Shown here: positions 11,335 to 23,384 of the stretch, piece by piece | Position numbering within the stretch: the first letter of the stretch is position 1 | Layout of the letters: each line of letters opens with the position of its first letter | NCBI RefSeq assembly: GCF_036785885.1 | Contig: NC_092320.1 | Location: forward strand, 19,655,557-19,719,556 | From: Coffea arabica | Taxonomy: Eukaryota; Streptophyta; Magnoliopsida; Gentianales; Rubiaceae | Length of the DNA: 64,000 nucleotides | Reading direction: 5' to 3' | The notes under the pieces: model-generated | What the model saw: only the letters and a program-made list of their open reading frames with translations | Databases searched by the model: none | Told to the model about the DNA's origin: nothing | Position numbers and translations under genes: made by a program

Positions 11335-12440
11335 TTTTTTGTAATCACACAGATAAAGGCAATTGTTTAGTGCATGCACAGGTAATATAAAGCATACATC
11401 TTTTATTGTCCCCATAAAAAAAATCCTAGTTTGTCTATTTAACAGTCGACGTATAACCAACCAAAGTAAACAAATAATCCAGCAAATTAATAATTAAAAA
11501 AGACAAAAGTTGCCAAAAATCCATCGTTTTCATCATAACCCGACAATGACAAAACAACAAAACAAGGGACCACAGCAACAGATGATTCAAACAATAATTG
11601 TCTACCATATTAAAGGCCATGAAGCCACTAAAAAAACCCTTACCTTGCTATTGTTGTTTCTCTACAATACAATTGGTTAAAAACTAAAAGTTTCTAAGAT
11701 CAAGAAAAAATAGCAAAGCCGAACCTTAAGGGCTGCCCTTGCTACAATCTACTTCCATTTCAAATTCAATTCTACCTCTGCTACACAAGTTCATCGATTG
11801 ACCGATTTTTCCATTCAATATTCTGGTGAATTTTCAAGTTCTTTAATGGAGGTTTTGCTAAGGATTCAGCCAAAGAAAAAATGGCTGATAGAGAAGAGAG
11901 AAAAGATGACCGACAATGACAAAAGATAGGGAACATTTTGTCTTACGAATTTCTTTTTTTTTGTCCCATGTGCCAGATGGAGGGAAATTTCCCTCCTCCA
12001 TTATTCCAGGGTAATTTTGGAAACTTGTCTTTATCCCTTTATAAACCTAGACATATGGGCATTTTGGGTTGTTCATTATTTTCTTAAGGATATTACTATT
12101 TTTTCATTATTTGGTTTATCTCCATTGAGGTTGACCGTTAGTCTTTAGGGTAAACTGAGGACAAACAATGGGAGGTAAATTGAGAAATGACCCATATGTA
12201 AAGGAGATAAAGTGCGATTAACCTTAAAAAAATGATGTTAGGGGATGAAGTGCAAAACAAGCTATAATTTAAGGAGATATGTCGTAGTTAGCTCTTAGGA
12301 GCGTAAATGTCTTTTTGCAATCATCATTACACAATGTTAGAATTGACTAATGGTTTAGGGGATAAAATGAGAAAAAATTAATGTTAGGGGATAAAGTACA
12401 AAAGTGGCCATACCTTTGGGGGAGTTTTTGTGATTAACCC

Positions 12441-13230
12441 TTTCTTAAATCCTGTTTTGTTAATAAGGAAATTTTTTTTTAAAAAAAAAAAGGGTACAAG
12501 AACAGTAAGATTTGAAATTTGAGCCGTCCCTTGTGGTCTAGAGAGGTTGAATTAGATAGAATAAAAGTCCGAAAGGGATCACTGGCTAGAAAACAAAAAT
12601 TGTTTTCATAAGAAAAAAATTATGTGGTGCCTTCAAACTAGCATTTCCTCAATTTGTGTATTTAGATGATAAAAATAGTTCATCTATTAGTATTAGAAAT
12701 TGTTACAATCTAGGGCCAAAAATACTTCTTGGTATATTTAACAATGAATTTAATTTGAAGGTACGATACTCAAAAGTGATGATAGAATCACCCTACTTTT
12801 GATAGCACAATTGCTCCTTCTTTGGTTGAGTAAAATCCTTGGTCTGCACAGGCTAGATACTGAAAAAGAGAGGAGACTTTTACTAGAAATTTAGGAGTTA
12901 TAAATTTGAGTGGAACTTTGACATGGTTTTCACAAACTCCTAGTCTAGTTTTATGGTCATTGCTTTTATGGATAATGTAGAGTCTAGATCCAGATTCCCG
13001 AGATCTTTCAAGATCGGCTAATCTCAATGCGAGTTTCCTGCATAGTAAGCAATAAAGATAGGACTGGTTCTCCGGTTCAATTCTGATACTTAAGTTAGCG
13101 AGTGTTTACAATTCGAAAATATAAAATCAATTCGAAGGTTTGGTAGTAGTTAACTTTGGAAATGAAGTAGAGGGGATATTTAGAATAGAGCTGGGGAACA
13201 CCCTTAGGACAAGAGCTATTGTGATAGGAC
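12441..13230. other. intergenic stretch
   Basis: Contains an A/T homopolymer near 12470-12490 and a frame at 12788..13027 with no family signal. The last eight bases, GATAGGAC, are the left target duplication of the next element. Confidence 0.4.
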
Positions 13231-14054
13231 CATAGTTATCAATCCGGCCCGGCCTGACGGTTTAACCGATTAACCCGATGAACCGGCCATGAAATCGGGC
13301 TGGGTTGTTAATTGGATCGTTTGTGCAAGAAACCAGTTGACTTGTCAACGGACCGGCAATTCAACCGATCAATTTGGTTGAACCAAACGGTTTTGTAAGA
13401 TTCCAGTTGTTGTGTTAAAAATTTTTAGAAGATGTTGCACTAGAGAACTGGAGAATTAAAAATTTTTAGAAGATGTTGCACTGGAGAATCGAATCTTGGA
13501 CTTCAACCACAAGAATGAAACGCGCTCACCACTGAACCAGCAAGTCATTGGGTTCTTGTTTAGCCCTTCTATATTATATATTACACCTTTATTCTTATTT
13601 TATTTCTTCAAAACAAAATTTGTTTAGAATCATTTAATAAAATTTTATTATTCCCCAAATTCTATAAGTTATGAATGAATTTAAAATAGCATATTACACA
13701 ATTCATTTTAAAGACAAATATTATTCTTAATAACTTTTTGCACTTTAAATTCGTAAATAAACTAGATAACTACACTTAGATAAAATGTTATACTTGAAAT
13801 TTGGTGGATTACTAATTAAATTTAGATTTTGTTAATTCTTATAAGAATTAATGATTTTATAATAAATTGGACTAACTGAGTATTTACCATGACATAGTTT
13901 ATTATAGTTTCAACCATATTAAAAATTATAAAATATAATATTTAAGTATATTTAGTGACCCACTGGTTGGACCACTCACCCACTAGTTGAACCAGTAACC
14001 CGTTGATCCACTTCTTTTACCGGGTTCCTCCTCGGGTCGGGTTTAATAACTATG
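13231..14054. mobile_element. non-autonomous hAT-like element
   Basis: Ends are CATAGTTATCAA and the inverse TTAATAACTATG, followed inward by pairs such as CCGGCCCGG / TCGGGTCGGG. The flanks GATAGGAC (13223-13230) and GATAGAAC (14055-14062) match at 7 of 8 positions, the duplication length of hAT elements. Near both ends it has runs related to GGTTTAACCGATTAACCCG and ACCGGTT-like repeats. Inside is a roughly 40-bp tandem duplication beginning AAAAATTTTTAGAAGATGTT (near 13418 and 13460). It has no coding capacity. Confidence 0.72.
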
Positions 14055-14286
14055 GATAGAACAGAGTGTAGCGATAGGTCGGTTCTAGGTCTATTATAGC
14101 AGGAGGATAGACTTGTCATAGTCTATAAAGTGTCATGTCAATCACTTCTTGTCAGAGAAATACTCGACGGCCAAAACCTCAGCTATAAGTATATTTCACC
14201 AGACAGAGGGTTCAAGGAAGGGGGAGTTATCTCGGAAGATAATCCCAATTACTACAGATACTGGCATTTATAATATGCCACTCTAA

Positions 14287-14660
14287 GGGTTCGTTTGGGA
14301 GTGGAAGATTTGGATAGAAAAGAAAGGGAAAGAAGAGAAAGTTTACTTTTGCTTCATTTGTTAGTTTTAAATAGAAAAGAAAAGAAAAGAAATGGAAAGA
14401 TGAATAGTTAAGAAAATGCTTCCTCCCAAATCGGAAAGAAATGGGAAGAAAGTTTGGAGAAAGCTTGATATTTTTTTTAAAATGCCTATTTTGTCCATAA
14501 AAAGGTTTTGATAAATATTTAATGACTTTTATGTCCAAAATCATTCCACTAATTCTCAAAACTCCCAAACAACATAACAATCTCTTCCCTTCTCTTCTCT
14601 TCTTTCGTAACTTAAGCTTTCCCTTCTTTTCTTTTCTATCCTAAACTCCCAAACTAAGCC
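14287..14660. mobile_element. Tourist-like MITE (PIF/Harbinger type)
   Basis: TIRs GGGTTCGTTTGGGAGTGG and the inverse of AACTCCCAAACTAAGCC, extended by matching GATAGAAAAGAAAGGG / CCCTTCTTTTCTTTTCTATC. Flanked by TAA on both sides (14284-14286 and 14661-14663), the 3-bp duplication of PIF/Harbinger elements. The 374-bp body is non-coding and purine-rich on one arm, pyrimidine-rich on the other. Confidence 0.75.
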
Positions 14661-14913
14661 TAAGTCTTTACTTAGCAGATAATGAAGGAAATTATGTTCC
14701 ATTCAACTGTAATTGCAACTTCATAGGCTTTGCTTTCCATCAACTCGTATTGGTACCGTCAGGCTTTGCTTAGCAAACAATGAAGATTCTCTTCTTGCTT
14801 TGTTTTTCCCCTTAATACTTTATGGTCTTGTTCTCGGTTGCTTTATATATTATATCACTTAATTATGGAAACTAATTATACAGCAAAATCAAAATCAGCA
14901 AAAGCTACTCTTT

Positions 14914-15208
14914 GGGTGATTTTGGAATTAACCTTTTTTAGTAATTAAAAAATTTATAATCAAAACACAAAAAATATCACAAAAATCGATTATCTAAAAA
15001 CAGAATCTATATTCAGTTAAAACAATCAATCGAAAACAGATCCTATGTTATCTAATCATGGGTGATTTTCGAATTAACCATTTTTAGTAATTAAAAAATT
15101 TATAATCAAAATACAAAAGTAACTAAAAATATCACAAAAACTTATTACCTAAAAACAGAATCTATAATCAATTAAAATAATCAATCGAGAATAGACCCTA
15201 TGTCATCT
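14914..15208. repeat. 146-bp tandem duplication
   Basis: Two head-to-tail copies, starting at 14914 and 15060 (GGGTGATTTTGGAATTAACC / GGGTGATTTTCGAATTAACC) and ending near TCTAATC. The copies differ by scattered substitutions and a short insertion (AAGTAACT) in copy 2. Confidence 0.9.
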
Positions 15209-15923
15209 AATCTGTTCCAGGTATCCTGTATCGATTTTTATTGGTGACAAATTTACATACTTTGTTCGAATGACAATGGATGGCAGTCGTTGGCATTTTG
15301 GGCCATTTTAGGTACATAATTTCATTCATCCGGCCATGCTAACAATACAAAGCAGTTTGAGCAACAAAATCGCTTTTAGTTAATATTTCAAAGTCTGGAA
15401 CTCTACACATGATTTTGCTTACTATTTCATGAATCCGAATTAATTGAGTAAATCATCAAGATTTTCAACTTTGACGGAATTGAAAATTGAAGTCAGTTTG
15501 TTGCTTGTACTTTTGAAGGAACAGGAGGGTATGGATTTTCCTGAACTTCGAGGGCTTACATATAACGATACACAGATGGAACTTGGGAAGCTTTGAATTC
15601 TTGAACTATTCATTCCTCTACCAACTGAATCGATCTAAAATTCACCACATTAGAAAATCAATCGTCTCTTTTGATTGGCTAACAAGATATTATATGCTGG
15701 TTTACAAAAGAAAATGAATAGGTAAACCGCCTATAACAAAGGCAAAATTTATTACAAAGGGAAACACAATAACATTACAAAGAACAGGAAAAACAAATCT
15801 CTTTTCCAGAGTTATTGCAAAACGCAAGCTAATAGACTAGTACTGCATCCAATTAGTAAAAAAGAACGTGTCATGCATTAGAGAGAACCTTTCAGAGCTT
15901 TCTTTCCAGTTAGTCATCCAATA
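15209..15923. other. intergenic, 3' flank of the methyltransferase
   Basis: No gene seen. The part nearest 15924 is probably the 3' UTR of the minus-strand methyltransferase. Confidence 0.4.
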
Positions 15924-17173
15924 CTACTGGTTCCCAACTTTCCCGATCCTCATATAAACAGGCCAAGTAGCAATCTTTTCTTGTTTGCCATCTTCATTCC
16001 AAGCAAGGGTAAAATCTTTCACCAAATCTTCACCCAAGAGCTCAACCCCATTTTCTTTTGCAGCTTGGTATGCAGACCATGATTTTATCAAAGTAAAATA
16101 CCCATCCAAATCGATCAATTTTTCCATTTTAAGCTCAAGTGGCCCTGTGTTTTCAAGTCCATCCACTGGCTCAAATGGGAAGTCAATGGTCCTGTAATTT
16201 TCCTCCATTATCAACTTGGCCGGTGGCCCCCCAAATGGAGCAGCACCAACGTAATACAATTTAGTTAAAAGGGTGTCAAGATTTTTGTTGATCCGTGGCA
16301 GAGTATAGGACCATGCTGCAATTACTCCATTGGGCTTTTTCAGAACGCACTTGACTTGTTGGTAGAAAGATGGAAGATCAAACCAATGAATAGCCGTAGC
16401 AATGGTCACTAGATCAACACTTGATTCTGCTGCAATACTTTGCTTAAGCTCAGCTATAGACATCTTCGGAGAGGTGCAATGGTATTTAATATTTGGAAGC
16501 TTCACAGCATGTTCCAGTTGCGTTGGGCTTGTATCTGTGGCTACCACATTCTTGTATATCCTGGCCAACTGATAAAAATTCACCAATATTATTCAAAGCC
16601 ACATTCACATGATTAAAGTTTTGTTCACAAATTTGGGAATTATTACCTTAGAAATTAGTTTACCATATCAGTTCATATTTCATATGGTTCTATAATCCCA
16701 TCAGACAAAACCTTCAAATTGAGCTTTCAAGAAGGTAACCGGGAGGACCACTTTAGGGGAATTTGTCTACTTCTAAAATTGAGTTTTCCAGAATCATGCC
16801 CATCAACAATGAGGTATCTATTGAAATTCAACAAAATTTTTTCCCTAAAACAATAGGTTGAACTGGTGAAATGCCGTAAGAATCTAAAAAAAAAAAATTA
16901 TCAGTGAGTCCAAATAACAAAATCTCTAACATATGAAATTTGTTTAAAAACTTGGGAATCCTTGAAGCCATGAGGCTAATTCTCGTACACAAATTAGAAA
17001 TAAGGGGAGGAAAGTGGTCTTACAGATGTTGCAGCCTGGCCACTTCCTGTCCCAGCATCCCAGACAAGGTCGTGACAAGGTGTCTTGGAGGCAACAAACT
17101 GGAAGAGCTCCTCAGGATATATCGGCCGGCTGGCAGAGTACTCCTTCGCCTGCTTAACAAACCGCTCTGCCAT
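15924..17173 (-). CDS. SAM-dependent methyltransferase (DDB_G0268948-like family)
   Basis: Two exons, 17024..17173 and 15924..16568, joined by a GT-AG intron of 455 bp (donor TCT|GTAAGA, acceptor ATCAG|TTGGCC), give 264 residues, about the usual length of this plant family. Exon 1 starts MAERFVKQAKEYSASRP and carries the SAM-binding motif I, VWDAGTGSGQAA, at residues 37-48. Exon 2 has the acidic loop VVATDTSPTQL, VDLVTIATAIHWFD (motif IV region) and a 'GVIAAWSY' strand. It is a class I Rossmann-fold methyltransferase of the type often annotated as 'putative methyltransferase DDB_G0268948' in plants; the substrate is not known and cannot be read from the sequence. A TATA box lies 94 bases upstream of the ATG. 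The frame is intact. A piece of exon 2 was copied to 2990..3165. Confidence 0.93.
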
Positions 17174-17266
17174 CTCTGTGGATCGGTGGTGGGGGGTTAA
17201 CTTATATGCAAATGCTAGTATTCTTTTGCTGTCTGATGAGTGAGATGAGTTGCAAGCCTCTGTGGC

Positions 17267-17276
17267 CCTTTTATAG
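17267..17276 (-). promoter_or_regulatory. TATA box of the methyltransferase gene
   Basis: On the minus strand the sequence reads CTATAAAAGG, a textbook plant TATA box, 94 bases upstream of the methyltransferase ATG at 17173. This spacing predicts a 5' UTR of about 60 bases. Confidence 0.75.
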
Positions 17277-18228
17277 TGGCAAACGCTAGATTCGGACTTG
17301 CTTAACCGCGTGTTGATCTTTGAATTTGATTGGCCTAACCAATTGGTTTATGTTCTTCAGGTGCCATCGCTATCCAAAATAGTCGTACGAAGCAGTTGGA
17401 GGTCAAAGGGTACTAAAACGAAGCAAAGTTCGCTTAGGCAACCTTCGAGCTGACTTGACCACCACAGAGGCAAGTGGAACGTCATGGTTCAAAATTTTAT
17501 CTTTAATGACTGTTATTTAATGTGACTTTTTCTTTTCTTTTTTTTTTTTTATAACAATGTGACTTTTTCTTAGACCTAGCCAAATAGGAAATGAAGGTTT
17601 CAAATCTTGCATCTTGAAATTGCTACTTAACGTGGCTTTTTTTTTTAAGATGCATAATACATTAATTTTATTCGGTGGTAATTTAATCCCTTTCAAGTAT
17701 CTGATAATTGATTTAAAATTTTTCTTTGAACTATAGGTTGGGGATTTCAAACCTCAAACAAGTTGGCCACTACAAGGAATTTAAAATCCCTCTTTGGATT
17801 ATGAGTCGAGGAGGATTCAAACCCTGCACTCTACAATTGAATAAATTCAATGAGTGTGGTAGAGTTGGGATAGTGTAGATGTTGCCGGTTGACTAAGAAA
17901 AAAAAAATAGGCAATTAAAAGTGTAATAATTAATTTTTTGACTGATAGAAATATTTCCAAAAAAAAAAATTGTCAAACCCACTAATTTCATAATAAATAG
18001 CAGTAACAATCTAAATAAAACTAACTGCTAATGGACCTTATTGTCAATTGCGAGCATTAGTAAGGTTAGACTTGAATGTTAGGATGCAAGTTTAGTGGAA
18101 GTGGTAATTAAAAGGTCTCAAGGCACCTGGTAGGTCAAAGTCATGGCGGCTCTTTGTCTGTATCCTAAAGTTTTCCGCGTGAACAAGTCACTGCTGTTTC
18201 TGTGATTGCAAAGAACTCTTCACAACCC
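17277..18228. other. intergenic stretch
   Basis: Holds the upstream region of the methyltransferase and several homopolymer runs (17530-17550, 17637-17646, 17897-17906). Two tRNA-B-box-like stretches (near 17738 and 17811, GGGGATTTCAAACCTC and GGAGGATTCAAACCCTGC) could mark old SINE-type debris, but no full element is recognisable. Confidence 0.4.
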
Positions 18229-18430
18229 TTTTTTCTTTTTTTTTTTGGATAGAAAGAGCGAAACATTTTATTAATATCAAACTAAATCTGCTTCAAGAAC
18301 AGAGATAATAAAACAAGGTGGAGAGTCAGTCCACATACAATAATCTGGGATTGATAATGCATACTTAGCTAAAAGGCGAGCAACCTTACTGTTATTTCTA
18401 AGAGCCCAAGAAATCTCCCAAGCCAAGAAA
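18229..18430 (-). mobile_element. 5'-truncated LINE, RNase H tail
   Basis: On the minus strand the sequence encodes the end of the RNase H-like domain found at the 3' end of plant LINE ORF2: ISWALRNNSKVARLLAKYAL, then DYCMWTDSPP, then a stop, ATTAATAAAATGTTTCGCTC and an A-rich tail (the T-rich run at 18229-18248 on the plus strand). The truncation at the 5' side and the terminal poly-A are typical of incomplete reverse transcription. Confidence 0.75.
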
Positions 18431-19215
18431 TTGTGCAAGCAAAAAAAATGACGTCTTCAATAAGAATACCAGAGTGAGAATCATCGGGTTCAAAGTTTTC
18501 AGTCATCTTGATCACAACTTATGTTAGGTATCACAGATTTAGGATTTCTGTTAGTACTCATATTGAGACCTATGCAGTTTAAATGAGGTACAGAGAAATG
18601 GACAAGTGGTTATTTACAGACAAAACATTCTTTTACTCTCTTGATTGCTGCTGTATTATATGCCAAAATGCTGTCCTTCTTATGTATGTATAATAATGCA
18701 TCACAACACATGATATCATAAAAATGCCAAAATAAATAATCCCACAAAATTTTCCAAATAGTCTTTGCTCCGAATGAACCCAATATGGCCTCTACAATAC
18801 ACAAGGTAAGGTGGCATTGCCATGTTTATAACATTCTAGCAAATTATTATTTGCTGCAAACCCAGAAACACGAGCCAAACTTGAATCAGATTCAAAAGCA
18901 AAAGATTAGTAACACAGTAAACAAGACAGAATAAAGCCTCACTTAAGAGGAAGATGTTGAATTGTCTGCCAAAAACTTCGAACATGGCGAATTGGATAAT
19001 CATGAAGCATACACAATTTCATTGCAGTAAAGATTTCTTTACTTTCATACTGTGCATCTTTCTAATCATTTGACATGAATTATCTCCATTCAATCACAGC
19101 TTCTCCCATAATACGATTAAAAACACCTTTACAGAACAAAACAGCAGTCCTTTCCCTCTATTTAAAAACAAATAGAACTTAATAAGCAATTACTTTGGGA
19201 ACATACACATAAAAG
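18431..19215. other. intergenic, 3' flank of AUG1
   Basis: No gene seen. The AT-rich part next to 19216 is probably the 3' UTR of the minus-strand AUG1 gene. Confidence 0.4.
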
Positions 19216-22200
19216 TCACCCGCTAGAAGCCAGGGCAGACTGCAAGACTTCTTCAAGGTACTTCTCGGCGGCAGCATATTGCCTCTTTTTATCCTCAATA
19301 GCTAATACAGCCAATGCTTTATCCTGTGAAAAAATAATCAAAACGTAAGAGGAGAACGCATAATTGCAACTATATAAAATCATTAGATAAAAAGATGAGC
19401 TTACAGGCGGCAAGTCTTGATAGCTTCTCAAGGTGTCAAGTATAGGTTTTGTTTTTCTCTCCAATTCCTTTCTATGCTCTGCCATTTCGGCCAAAACTCC
19501 ATGACTTATCTCTGGACTGTATCCCACACGATTGAGCATCGCCTGCATTACAAATGTAAAATTCTAAGATAAAAGTACCACCTGCACAAAATCCTATGAT
19601 TTGGTCAAGTCTCTGGTCTGGTGCTTAGTCGTACTTACAAGGTTACTTTTATTGGTAGGTGAGAATAAGAAATCACTCAAAGAAGGCAAAGAAGAACTAA
19701 GAGAAAGCAAAATTAGCATATATTTTCCATTTATATTATTTACTGTTGGACAACTAGGAAGGATGCAACTTCAAAACAGAACCAAATCCAAAGATGATGT
19801 TCGTTATCTCAATAACACATGAAACCTCAGAAGGACATATACCAAATTCTCAAAGGCAAAATTTACAAACAATGACACATATAATATGAAACATTACAGA
19901 TAATAGTTTGACCAAAACACCGTAAACTTGTGTATCTTTTGGTTCTAACACCTTTGAGTAAGAGCAAGAAACTGGTATTTCATACCAGTTAACGATAAAT
20001 TACACTAACACCTAAAATGTATCAACTTATCAGCACTCACTTGCCTATAGAGTATGCCTTGACTACAGTTCATATCAATGAGGAAAAAGGAACAGAACAA
20101 AGAGTACTAAAATCAGCAATATTTTCCACATTAATGCACCTAAAGAAACATGTCTAAACCTACAGTTCAAGCACAAATCATGAATCAACTGAATATAGCC
20201 TACCTCAACTATATGGTTGCAGGTCACTCAACACTAAAAGCCAATGCAGTTGATCTTATGCTACAGAAGTAAAGTATTGAGATGACATGTGTCAGCTTAG
20301 CATAAACAAATACCTAAAAGGCCCTATAAGATTAAGCAAAAAGATCTGTTTCTTACACATCTTAAAAGAAGATTTAGATTTTAACATGAAGAAAATATCT
20401 TTTTGCTTCCTGAAACTTTCAGTTTAATTTGCAAGAACTCATGAAATTAAAGACTATGATACAATAACTGTTGACAAAAACACGTAGAAATATTATAAAT
20501 CAGTTATGTAGGTTAAAGCAAAACACAAGTATTCATTTTGGTTACCAGACAGTTGCAACATTTAAATTAGTGTTACCTGAAGCTTCCAAGGCCAAGAAGG
20601 CCACCTTTCCATGAGAGGATTGTCACCTAAATATGTCATATGGTTCTTACCATATCCTCTCCTATCATCAATAACGGCTTTATAGTAAATCCCTGGCCAT
20701 CATTTATCTCTTGTTCCTTTAGAGTTCTTCACTTGGAAGGATAACGAAACTACTACAGAAGCTTTAGATTTAGGCAAAGACTGTCAAATAAACTATTTAC
20801 TTTTACTCATCTAACAGCTTGAAAAGAAGATTTAACAAAGAAGACAGAATCTAATGCTAACAGCTAACTACTCGTACCAACCCCAAGCTCCAAATCAAAG
20901 CAGCCAAGTAATATCAGACATTATCTACCAACGTTAGCAGCCATTACCACAAAACTTGTTGAAAATCAACAAGACGCCCTCTCTTACTATGAAAACAGAC
21001 AGGATTGGCACTTTATCCTCAAAAATTCTGAAATTCTTAGGTCAACTACACCTGATGCCATACCAAAACCTTAACAGATTCCATCTCCCACCCAATAGAA
21101 GGCTATTCATCTTATCATCTCCCATTTCTTTTCACTGCTCTACCAAACAGCACTGATTATTTGCCTCTTTTAATTGAATATGCCAGAGTAATTTATATGC
21201 TAAGAGCAAATCCTTGGAACATGGAAACAATTACATCATAACCCTAAGAAATATCAAGCAAAAGTTTTCCAAGCAGAAAATCAGAAATATCCTGCTCTAT
21301 ACACAACAAATTCCAAGAATTTTGATCCTGAAAAAACTGTGAATCTCATCTAACCCATAATCCACATAACTTCTATGCACCTTTTTAACCAATTTACATT
21401 CTGTCCCCCAACGAAGACTACAAACTTATAAGACCAATATAAAGCACACTAAGAATCATTTAAATATGCTGATCAAAGAAGGTAACAGTGTTTGGTGCCC
21501 TGTATCCACTCTTACTTTCTGGAAAGATATACAACTATAATTCAAGCAGCTCCCTGATTCCCCTTCTACAAAAGGCTAAGAGCGTTTCACCAGAATTATT
21601 CAATATCATCGCAAAATGCACCAGTAAGCCCAAAGTTCTGGATTCCAGCAGGTATCAAACACTCACCCATTTTAGCTTCTTGCACATCATTTAAGTGATT
21701 TTTGACACCAAATGACAAGCATGTAAACTAAGCAAAACACCTAGTAGGGGTGTGCAAGAAGCTAAAAAGGCTGTGAGAATTTCATTGCCCCTTAATTTAT
21801 AGCTAAAATTTCAAAAATCCCACTGCATCGACCCTAAACTCGTTTTCCAATTTCACGTGATTTAAAAAGTACAGACAAGATTAGGAAAAGAGGTATTCGT
21901 ACAAAAATAATTAAAAAGCAAAATACATGCTGGCGTTATTCCGAATATAGAGGCTTTGTACACAAAGTAGGATTAACCAAAATATCAGCTGCCATTCCAC
22001 AGAGATATAGCTCGCCAACCGCCATTGAAAATTTTTGTGACATCCAGCAAATAGATACATTAATAAATAAAAAGGAAATTAGAAAATGCAGTCTCATAAG
22101 CCAGGTAGAAACCACATTGGAAAAGCATCACATAATCATCTCATCTATTAACCATAAAAGAAAACTTATCTAACATTTAGAAATGGTAAAGTTCCCTAAA

Positions 22201-23384
22201 GAAGATACTACCTTGCAGTTAGAAAACTGTTTCTCATACTGGCGCTCTTTCGAGTCCATAATAGCCAAATTTGTTCTGCGACTTTCCATTTCTGCTTCAC
22301 AGGGAGCTATATCGTCTTCCAGTTGTGCAAGTATTCTACAAACAAACACAGGATTAGGAATGTACAAATTGACCACAAAGCTCAACATTGACTATTGCTC
22401 CTAGAGAAAATCCAAGCAAAGGAACCTAAATTTTGTCCAGATGGTGCATAAGAAGATATACCTTTTTAAATAAGTCAACCTTGAGATTGCCTTGCGAGTA
22501 AAATCGAGGAGTACTTTTGACTCCTGCTGCACTTTAGACCTCTTCTCTTCTACAGCAGTTTTCCTTAAGGAAAGATCTGCCATTGCTACAAGGAAACTAA
22601 AATTTCCCCCACAAGATAAGCTCATTGGCACTTAAAATGGAATACATAATTGAATTAAATTGGGAAAAAAAAACTCACCTACTTAATTCAGTATCTCTGA
22701 TATTCAGTAAATTAGCTACACTGGCAAGAACTTGTGCAGAGGACACCACATTTGATGGTAAACTCTCTTGAGCCAAACCCACATGCTCCAATATCTCTCG
22801 TATCCTCGCAGCTACAATCACAGAACAATAAACATTAGAGCCAATAAAATGAAACAACGTCCCAAAGACTAATGCAGCCATTTTCCTTCTATTTCTGACT
22901 GTGAAGGTCAGTAAACAATACTTCCTATTACAAGCATGGCTGCACACAGTTAAACATCATCGTTAAATTAACAACACTGGTTTATAATATGATATCTAAA
23001 ACTACAAGAACACAAAATTTACTGTAATTATATATAAACATGGAATAGAAATTTAAGAAATTAAATGAAGGCATAACAAAAGCATATGTCGAAGAATCAA
23101 GGACCTTGGGCGCGATATTCAGTTGCTTTCTGGCGAAAGTCATTGGCAACAATAGAAGCAGCTTGAGTTTTGGCTTGGGAAATGGTGGCAATGTTGTGCA
23201 AATGAGCAATGCTTCTAGGGGTGTACTCAAATTCAGGGACTTCTTTTCCAACTGCACTGAATTGGGATTCAAGCCATGATTTCACTTCAGCAATTCGATT
23301 CGCATCGAACCCACTACTGCTATTCTTTGATGCTTCTGATGTAACAGAGGGCGAAGGATCTCCTCCACCAACAATTTCACTCAT
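19216..23384 (-). CDS. AUG1: AUGMIN subunit 1 (HAUS1 homologue)
   Basis: Six exons on the minus strand: 23105..23384, 22679..22811, 22462..22596, 22212..22335, 19405..19542 and 19216..19323. They join with good GT-AG sites and preserved phase into 305 residues, the expected size. The protein matches plant AUGMIN subunit 1: ANRIAEVKSWL and FEYTPRSIAHLHN near the N-terminus, REILEHVG then LPSNVVSSAQVLASVANLL, EEKRSKVQQES, RLTYLKR, ILAQLEDDIAPCE, LNRVGYSPEISHG, and the ending EDKKRQYAAAEKYLEEVLQS. It is mostly helical coiled coil. Augmin recruits gamma-tubulin to existing microtubules and so builds spindle and phragmoplast arrays; AUG1 belongs to the microtubule-binding part of the octamer. Intron 4 (between exons 4 and 5) is unusually long at about 2.67 kb and shows no gene. 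The purine-rich run at 23901-23940 (CT-rich in sense) lies in the 5' region. The frame is intact. Confidence 0.96.

Larger units (their letters stand above)
6593..12223. mobile_element. MULE-1, two-gene Mutator-like transposon (decayed)
   Basis: Terminal inverted repeats of about 100 bp: left GGGTTAATTGCACTTTATCC, right inverse GGTTAATCGCACTTTATCTC, both continuing through CATTTCTCAATTTACC and CTCAGTTTACCC. The element lies inside another MULE-type element, in an A-rich spot where the target duplication cannot be read with confidence. It holds a minus-strand mudrA-type transposase relic and a plus-strand GRF-zinc-finger relic that point towards each other. Both genes carry stops and frameshifts, so the copy is no longer autonomous. 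Confidence 0.88.
5817..12440. mobile_element. outer MULE-type TIR element, host of a nested MULE
   Basis: The left arm begins GGGCTAATTATGAAAACTCC (5817) and is matched in inverse by the right arm ending at 12440 (GGAGTTTTTGTGATTAACCC). Matching continues inward for about 200 bp, including the shared block around ATTAGTCAA(C/T)TCTAACATT. The flanks CTTTTTAAA (5808-5816) and TTTCTTAAA (12441-12449) agree at 7 of 9 positions, as expected for an aged 9-bp target duplication. Apart from the nested element at 6593..12223 it carries no gene, so before the insertion it was a roughly 1-kb non-autonomous element. Part of the TIR sequence is repeated again near 6030-6075. Confidence 0.8.

Noticed and set aside
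16940-17200. Plus-strand frame of 86 codons
   Set aside because: It is the antisense of methyltransferase exon 1 and its intron.
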